Shown here one piece after another: positions 58,036 to 64,000 of a stretch of 64,000 bases of DNA (position 1 is the stretch's first letter; each line of letters begins with the position of its first letter). Both the position numbers and the translations under genes were made by a program. The stretch covers positions 79,232,192-79,296,191 of the forward strand of contig CM023457.1 of the NCBI GenBank assembly GCA_013339765.2. Direction: 5' to 3'. This DNA comes from Haemaphysalis longicornis. Taxonomy: Eukaryota > Arthropoda > Arachnida > Ixodida > Ixodidae. A model generated the notes under the pieces. That model saw nothing but the letters and a program-made list of their open reading frames with translations. It was not told where the DNA came from and did not search any database.

Positions 58036-59078
58036 CCTCTTTTATTTCACTCCTCTTTTTATTTCATGATGTTGGGCCTTCTGCCGTGCACATGAAGATG
58101 TTGGGCCTTCTGCCGTGCAATAGTTTTGTTGTATAATCTTTTCATGCAATTTAGTAATCGTGCAATAAATGATTTAACAGTGAACAGAAAGTTCTTCTTC
58201 AACAACAGACGATCTAGAAACATGTTGTCAAGGTACATCTGTTTTGCCGAAATCCATGTATTTCTTTTCAACAGACGATACAATTTGTTTTATCTGTTTT
58301 GCCGACCCTCTTAAAAATCATTTTTTCCATTAATTTTCCAACACACATTTGAGGTGGATGAAGTTTTTTGGTTTCCATGCAAGGCTAGTCGAAAGGACCC
58401 TTTATTTTTTTTAGGTTTCCAACACAGCTGAGCAAGGCAGTGATTTTCGAGCTTGTCGGTGGTTTTCCAACCAGGTTTTAAGAGGGGAGATTTTCGCCAG
58501 TTTCCAACCAGAGGGGCGTAATATTTGCATGTAGAGATTGTGCTAGAGAGTGCTGAGATAGAGGAGAGATGACGAAATCACCTACGAACCAATGGCATTT
58601 AACATCTCAAATGCCCAAATGTCTCTCTCGGTGCTCATTTGGCTCGAATGACATTTGAGCCGAATGGCATTTCAAAACCTAGTGTGGCAGCACAACTTGG
58701 CATTTGAGTCAAATGACATTTGGTTCAAATGACATTTGGACGCTAGTGTAGCATGGGTATAAAGGCTCGGCGCTTTCACTACTGCAGGCACTCGGCTGCC
58801 TAAAGCTTTGATGCCTAAAGCTTTTTTTTTTATTATTGCGCAAGTACGCCCTTCGGCATAAACTAAATGTTCTTCCTTTGTTTATCTTCCCTAGCATGGC
58901 GTTATGGAGAATCGGTGGCGCTCCTGTCGGTAGCGGCTGCAGCTAAACTAACGAAAAAGGAAAAAAGGAGTTCATAGACTTTCCGTAATAGTTTATACAC
59001 CACAGTTGAGGCATGGGATATGGCACGTACATTTTCACTGACATGACAAACAGTCCGACTGAGGCGTGAGAGATCTTG

Positions 59079-59109
59079 AGATCTTATATCAGGTCGTGAT
59101 ATAAGATCT
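59079..59109. repeat. Perfect 13-bp-arm hairpin within a cluster of ATCTTATATCA words
   Basis: AGATCTTATATCA (59079-59091) and TGATATAAGATCT (59097-59109) pair across GGTCG. Further partial copies (ATCTTATATCAGAG, ATCCTATATCAAG) follow at once, and GAGGCGTGAG / AAGCCTCACG bracket the cluster. Confidence 0.85.
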
Positions 59110-62100
59110 TATATCAGAGATCCTATATCAAGCCTCACGATGGCTGCATGAGATGCAATATGAATAAGAATCATACATTAATCTCATGCAACGTGATATC
59201 ATTCTCATACATTTCCCCAGATGAAATATGCCAAAGCGCATTCAACTTTTCGTTATCTCCGCAGCCGAGTAAGACATGCATACTCAACTCAAGGAAGAGC
59301 GTTTAATTCCCCACGAGAACTCGAAAAGAAAGCCAAAAGTAATTACAGCTCCAATTAAAACACGTTGGCAAAGCGGCTGTACTAATTGAAAGGTTCAGGC
59401 TTTGTTTTTGTTTTTTTCTCTCTCTTTTTGTCTCCCGCCAGCATTCGCTTTCTAGTCACCCCCTTTTGTTTCAGCGAATGTATAGTTGGATAAACCATAC
59501 TGATCACGCCAGCATCTGTAATACCACCCTCCCATTGCGACCCTGTTTTGACAACTTCTCGCTTTCTCCGTTCGTTCGGCGTACGCGTTGTCGTCTGCGA
59601 AGACTCGTGCCGACAGGCACGCGGAACGAAGCCACGCAGGTGAGCAGACGACCCCACGCTTTTCGCGTACGCCTCACGAGGGGTCCGGCATGGCGTGCCG
59701 TGCCGTCACACTTAGGCCTGTCTACGGCTTCGGCACGACATTTCCTCTCTCGGTGCTAGTATCTGGCCTGGGTGTCGACGAAAAACAAAAGAAATGCGCG
59801 GGTGCCGTTCCGTTTTCCCTGCTGCGGCAGCACTTTCGTCTGCTAAACGCGGTTTCCTCTCGTCGTGTCGGGAAAGCAGACGATTTCGTGCGTTACTTCG
59901 TAACACGAGCATCCACTCCCTTTCCTCTGCTAAAAATGTAAACGGCCACTCGAATGCTTCATTCGCCATGCCCGAAGCCTGACTCGGAAAGTGCCAACAA
60001 ACTGCACCTCGCTATCGCTACTCCTTTTAGTTTTTAAGGCAAAAATCTTAAGTGCCCCCATGTGCATGTGTAAAAAACTGGCGTTGTTCCTGCACGGTCG
60101 TGGAAATGGCCAACGCTGTAGTACCTTCTAAATTCCCGTTGGAGTACGTTCGGCAGGAAACGTACTGAGGACATCCTGAGGGCGTCGATGGATAATTGAG
60201 GATGTTCTTGCCATTTCAGGACGTCTTGAGTATGTTTGGTGTTGTCTGCGGTCGGCTACAATTATTTGTAAACAACACCGTTCTGCCGGCGTTGAGTGAA
60301 ATATAAGAAAGCACGCCCCGCCAGTCTGCCGGCCAGAGCCAAACGCGCCGTGGCATGTCCTTCAAGAAGCGAATGAATACGGCTGGCGAACAATCGGCCC
60401 CGGTGGTTTTTTTTTTTCTTTTTTCTGATAAACAATGCATCGTATGCATACTGTATAAAACGGTGATTACTTGGCCTCTCGCTCTTTTTTTGCCTATACT
60501 TTTGAACAACACACCGCCTCGGTTGGGACGTCCTGTGCTCGCTTTGCATTGCTCCGCAATAATAAAAAAAAACAAGCAATAATGTTGATTCCCAGCTAAT
60601 GATGCCTCAAGGTGAAATAAAGTAAAAAAAACATGAAGAAAACAAAAGACACTCCCACACCTGAAGGCCGACTGCCAACAGATCGTTCCATTAAAAACAA
60701 AAAAAACTTTCCATTTCCTTGATATTGATCTCCGGAACAATAAGGCCAAAGAGAAGAGAATAAAAGCACAAGAAGCAATAGCACTAAATACTGGCAATAG
60801 CAATTACTCGACGTTGGAGCTACACTTTAAAGTTGCACGAGTCACGAGCCTCTGGCAACAGAACCCGCTGCAGAAAGTCTTCGCATCTCTGTCTGTCAAG
60901 CGCAGAGGATGAATCAATTTTGAGTACAAGTTTAGAAAAATAAACAGGGAAGGATGCTTTATGGAAACAGTCTCATAAGAGAAACAAATGTTTTTTTTTT
61001 CTGTTTGTTTGTGGGCTTGCATATCGTTCAAGCAAGCGTAGGCGTTATGGAACAAAAACTACATGAAGAGTAAGCGCTGCTCCATGCGTTTTACGCTTTT
61101 TCTGAACTTCGGTTGATGTTGATCGCTACTTCTTTCGAATGAATCAATACTAATTATTTTGACTTTCTACTGCAAGACGACTTTTTCTGTTCTTTTCGTC
61201 CCTTTTTCTGCTGAAAGTTGGAAAACAAATGTTGTTACATACCTACTGCATACAAATAAAAATGAATTATGGTAAGCGCGATGCGTTAGGACTCTTGGAG
61301 AAGAACTATCACGAAACCACGCACATGGTCGACAGACCAATTACAACTACTACTATGGAATGCAGCGCAGTGCGACGCGACAATAAAAGTCGTCTGCTAC
61401 GCGAAAGCGCGCATGTGTCGTCTGCTACGCCGTCTGCTACAATCTGGAAACAAGTCGCACGAAAAGTGCTACGATTAAACGGTCAAACGCGTCTAAACAG
61501 CCCACCTTCCCTCTCTTTTTACACGTACACCACAGCCCTGCTGCCACTTCTTGTGCAATTATTCCCGCGAAATTTCGTTACAGTCCGGAAAAGATGTATA
61601 CGCTGATTTCCGCACCTCCGGAAACGTACACACAGCAAACAAAATACCAAACTGCGAGCGGCAAAAAACACGTTTATAAGCGTTCAGGGTTTGAAGGCAG
61701 CAAAAACTCCGGAACGAAAACTCGCTGCTCTCGCGACTGCTGCGGAATTTGGACACACAAAAACCTGCTCGCTTGACCATCCCGCTCACGTCCGTCGGGT
61801 GAAAAGAACGCAAGATAACTTTTTCACTGCTCACTTTCTAACTGCCCGGGCTGGCCCGGCGCGGTCACTCGCGTCCACGGAGGTGGTTCTAAAAGAAAAC
61901 TCGACGCAATTAAATAAATAAAAAAAAACCTGCAAGGCTGGGAAAGGAGGGGGTGGCTAGGACGACATTTCGTTTCACGCTTCTTTGAGCCCCCGCCGGA
62001 CCGAGCCGGCCGTGTTGAGACAAGCGAAGGCGTCCGAGAAAAAAAAAAACAGATGAAACCATGAAAGAAACGTAAATAAATGTTTCCAAACAGTCCCAGC

Positions 62101-63330
62101 TTTGAGCAGCGCTGAAGAAAAGCCAGCAGCAACGCACGCGCGCACGCTTGGAGGATCCGACGGTCGCTGACACACGACCGGTGGCTTTCTCGACCGTACT
62201 AGAGTTAATTTGCCTGTTACTTATTTTTCGTCCTATTTTCTTGTAAACTGTTGTTGACCATAATACCTCGCTAAATACTGCCGCAATTACTGCTTCTTCT
62301 TTGCCGTAAACGCTACGGTATTTTTTTTTTCCGGAGTCGATCAAGAAGCAACAGCAGGAGTGTACGATTGGAGACGATGCTGGATGGGCTCTAACTTTAT
62401 CAAACTACTTTAGTAGTTTGTACTCGTAACTTGCAAGGTTTTGCCGCCAGGCTATCAACTTACAGTTGTCGGTGCCAACTTTATTTGATGAATCCTTCTT
62501 CAATTCATTCAAATGCCCGCGATCACGTCGCAAACGATTTATGCTAAAACAGCAATTGACACTCCAGCACCAAAGCTTTCTCTTTCACCCTATTTGCTTC
62601 TTTGTTGAATTCTGTTGTGGTGTGCGCGTACTACAGGTCTTTTACCACTGCCTTTACCACCCGTCCGCTGGCCGTTGGCGACGCCTTCTTGGAAGCGATT
62701 GCCGGTCGAGATCGTACGTACCGTGGTGTGCAGTCTTGGAGATGCGGTTGAAGGTGGTGTAATATTCCGATCCGCGATGACTTGTGAAGGCAGTTTGCGG
62801 CGGTAGTGTTGGCTTGGACGACGCAGAGTTCACCCGTACGATCACCAGAGCAAGGAAAACGATTCGCACCGCCCCACGCCACACGAGTACTCTGCGCGGT
62901 CGTGGGCCGCCTATGGCCACCGCCTCGGGATGCCCGTCAAACCACTCTGCGCGCTCGCTCACTACCGCGCTTCCACTCACAGCCGCGCCGCCGTACGCGT
63001 GGAGCCCAGGCCGGCTAAAAGATGGCGCTAGTAGGGTTTTTCTGAAGAGCAGCGACAACTTTTGTCTACATAAATACCGCCATATTTTGTCCAAACCGTG
63101 GCGCGTCCAGAGTTCAGTTTCGATTCTAACTTTGTGCAGACGTACCCCCAGAGCTCGATGGATACTAATATCCCGCCCAAATTCAGACAAATTTGGGCTT
63201 TTTCTTGCCCTCAGCCGTGTACGCGAGAAACAACGCCGGGCCATGGCGCTCTAGAATAATCGTACGCCCGAGTTTCGCCCTAACTTGCTTTCATTCCTGC
63301 CTTCATTCCGTTTTATCTGCATTTTCCTCA
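59110..63330. other. No gene recognised; possible promoter-type DNA at 59.5-59.7 and 62.8-63.1 kb
   Basis: The longest ORFs (195 codons minus at 60216, 196 codons minus at 62654, 156 codons plus at 62784) overlap frames on the other strand and show no family features. At 59639 the plus strand has a strong donor CACGCAG|GTGAGC after pyrimidine-rich DNA, which could end a non-coding first exon. Around 62780-63060 DNA is CpG-dense and includes AAAGATGGCGCTAG. At 61390-61445 the word CGTCTGCTACGC is triplicated. Confidence 0.3.
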
Positions 63331-63339
63331 GTGTTTTCG

Positions 63340-63920
63340 TAACTGTGCCTGCCCTCCGATTAAATACCAGCCAAATGTTAAATATTTAGGTGTTCTCTTT
63401 GACTCAAAGATATCCTGGAATAGTTACATAGGCTTCTCCGCAAAGTATCTTGCTTGCTTTATTCCCTCAAAGTTATGTGTCCCATCAATGTTAGAAGGCT
63501 AATTGCGCATGCCCTGGCATACAGTCTACTCCGTTACGGCATATGTTGTTTTTATTGTTGTACTGCTTTCTGGCGTAACAAGATTATTGGTATGTTGAAA
63601 GGAACGCTTCGTATGGTACTCCAATGGACGAAAACCAAAGTGTCTTTGCCTGTTCGCGAATGCACTCCTTTGATTCATTGTTTAATAAGGAGGCTGCTGT
63701 TCTGAATTATCTGTACACGCAGGAATTCTGTCACACATACTCCCCTGCTCGTGCCCTGCGTCCACGTGATCGTTTTATTATACCGCGTGTTCGCACTCAT
63801 TTTGGGGGACGCGCTCGTTCCGTCTACGGCCCGCGTACTTTGAATGAGTTGCCTGATGCCTTTTTTTTCTGACATTACTCGCAAGCAAATTAAGTCGCAG
63901 CTTCTCCAGATGCTTACCTA
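63340..63920 (+). mobile_element. LINE fragment, 3' part of ORF2
   Basis: In order across shifting frames: VKYLGVLFDSKISWNSYI (63376-63430), RRLIAHALAYSLLRYGICCF, FWRNKIIGMLKGTLRMVLQ, DRFIIPRVRTHFGGRARSVY, GPRTLNELPDAFF and ITRKQIKSQLLQMLT with stop near 63921. The KYLGVxxD motif after the RT palm and the ending in the form ARSVYGPRTLNELP are typical of CR1/Jockey-like LINEs. At least three frameshifts make it defective. Confidence 0.8.
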
Positions 63921-64000
63921 AATTCTTTTTTCTCCCTTCCTCTTCATCATTCTTTGTGTGCGTGTGCGTGCGCGCGCTATTGCCTTCTGTTTCATGGATG

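Larger units (their letters stand above)
55022..58759. mobile_element. 3.7-kb TIR element with E-box palindrome ends, carrying a nested LINE
   Basis: The left end TACCCCGGCTACACTAGGGT, CCGAATGTTATTTGAAGC, AAATGTAATTTGACTCAAA matches the right end in reverse complement, with about 50 of 57 bases identical. TAA stands next to both limits (left ...CTAA, right TAAAGG), a possible 3-bp target duplication, which is weak evidence. The ends and subterminal zones repeat TCAAATGACATTTG-type palindromes. The interior has no recognisable transposase. It holds a GA-rich block (55.5-56.2 kb) and a minus-strand LINE fragment (56.3-58.0 kb), so the unit is composite and surely defective. Confidence 0.72.

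Noticed and set aside
60216..60803. 195-codon minus-strand ORF with hydrophobic start
   Set aside because: Low-complexity AT-rich translation crossing poly-A and poly-T runs; no recognisable family.
62654..63254. Overlapping 196-codon (minus) and 156-codon (plus) ORFs
   Set aside because: Both strands open because the DNA is CpG-rich; no domain, splice or composition evidence favours either.

Overview
The window looks like intron-rich, repeat-loaded chromosomal DNA of a hard tick (probably metastriate). The evidence is one clear animal gene with small exons and GT/AG introns, two copies of a tRNA-derived SINE that resembles the tick Ruka family (identified from memory), several decayed non-LTR retrotransposons, many short inverted-repeat elements, long microsatellites and scattered CCTAA-type arthropod telomere-like words. 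There is no sign of bacterial or viral gene organisation.

The one gene recognised with confidence is Rab23, on the minus strand from 13537 down to 1588. It has five coding exons: 13537-13220, 11820-11741, 11241-11160, 5317-5230 and 1724-1588. Together they give about 234 residues, close to the vertebrate length, with all five G motifs and a C-terminal prenylation box CSLL. Two of the four splice junctions do not keep the reading frame as written (exon 2/3 by -1, exon 4/5 by +1), so either the sequence carries single-base errors or mutations or the splicing is unusual. The introns hold a decayed LINE (2.75-4.96 kb), a tandem duplication (5.68-5.9 kb), a SINE with an 11-bp target duplication (7.70-7.95 kb) and a TTAA-associated MITE (8.3-8.7 kb).

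From 13.6 to 64 kb no other gene could be proved. The region holds CpG-rich stretches that may be promoters (16.3-17.1, 31.0-31.5, 52.7-53.3, 62.8-63.1 kb) and a few unassigned ORFs or exon candidates (29.8, 40.2-40.5, 44.9-45.2, 53.1-53.3 kb). It is dominated by mobile DNA. There are fold-back elements at 18.2-18.9, 35.1-35.4, 38.8-39.2 and 51.0-51.4 kb. A Mutator-like MITE with a 10-bp target duplication lies at 37.0-37.4 kb, and a second TTAA MITE at 32.4-33.2 kb. A TIR family built from the palindrome TCAAATGNCATTTGA occurs at 48.1-48.7 and 55.0-58.8 kb. LINE remnants lie at 29.0-29.2, 41.5-42.1, 56.3-58.0 and 63.3-63.9 kb.

The second half also shows nested structure. A degenerate ~150-bp satellite (49.4-51.9 kb) is split by a fold-back insertion, and the 3.7-kb TIR element encloses a LINE fragment and an expanding GA-rich block with internal duplications. 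All repeat-family comparisons were made by eye within this window; family names are given only where structure supports them.
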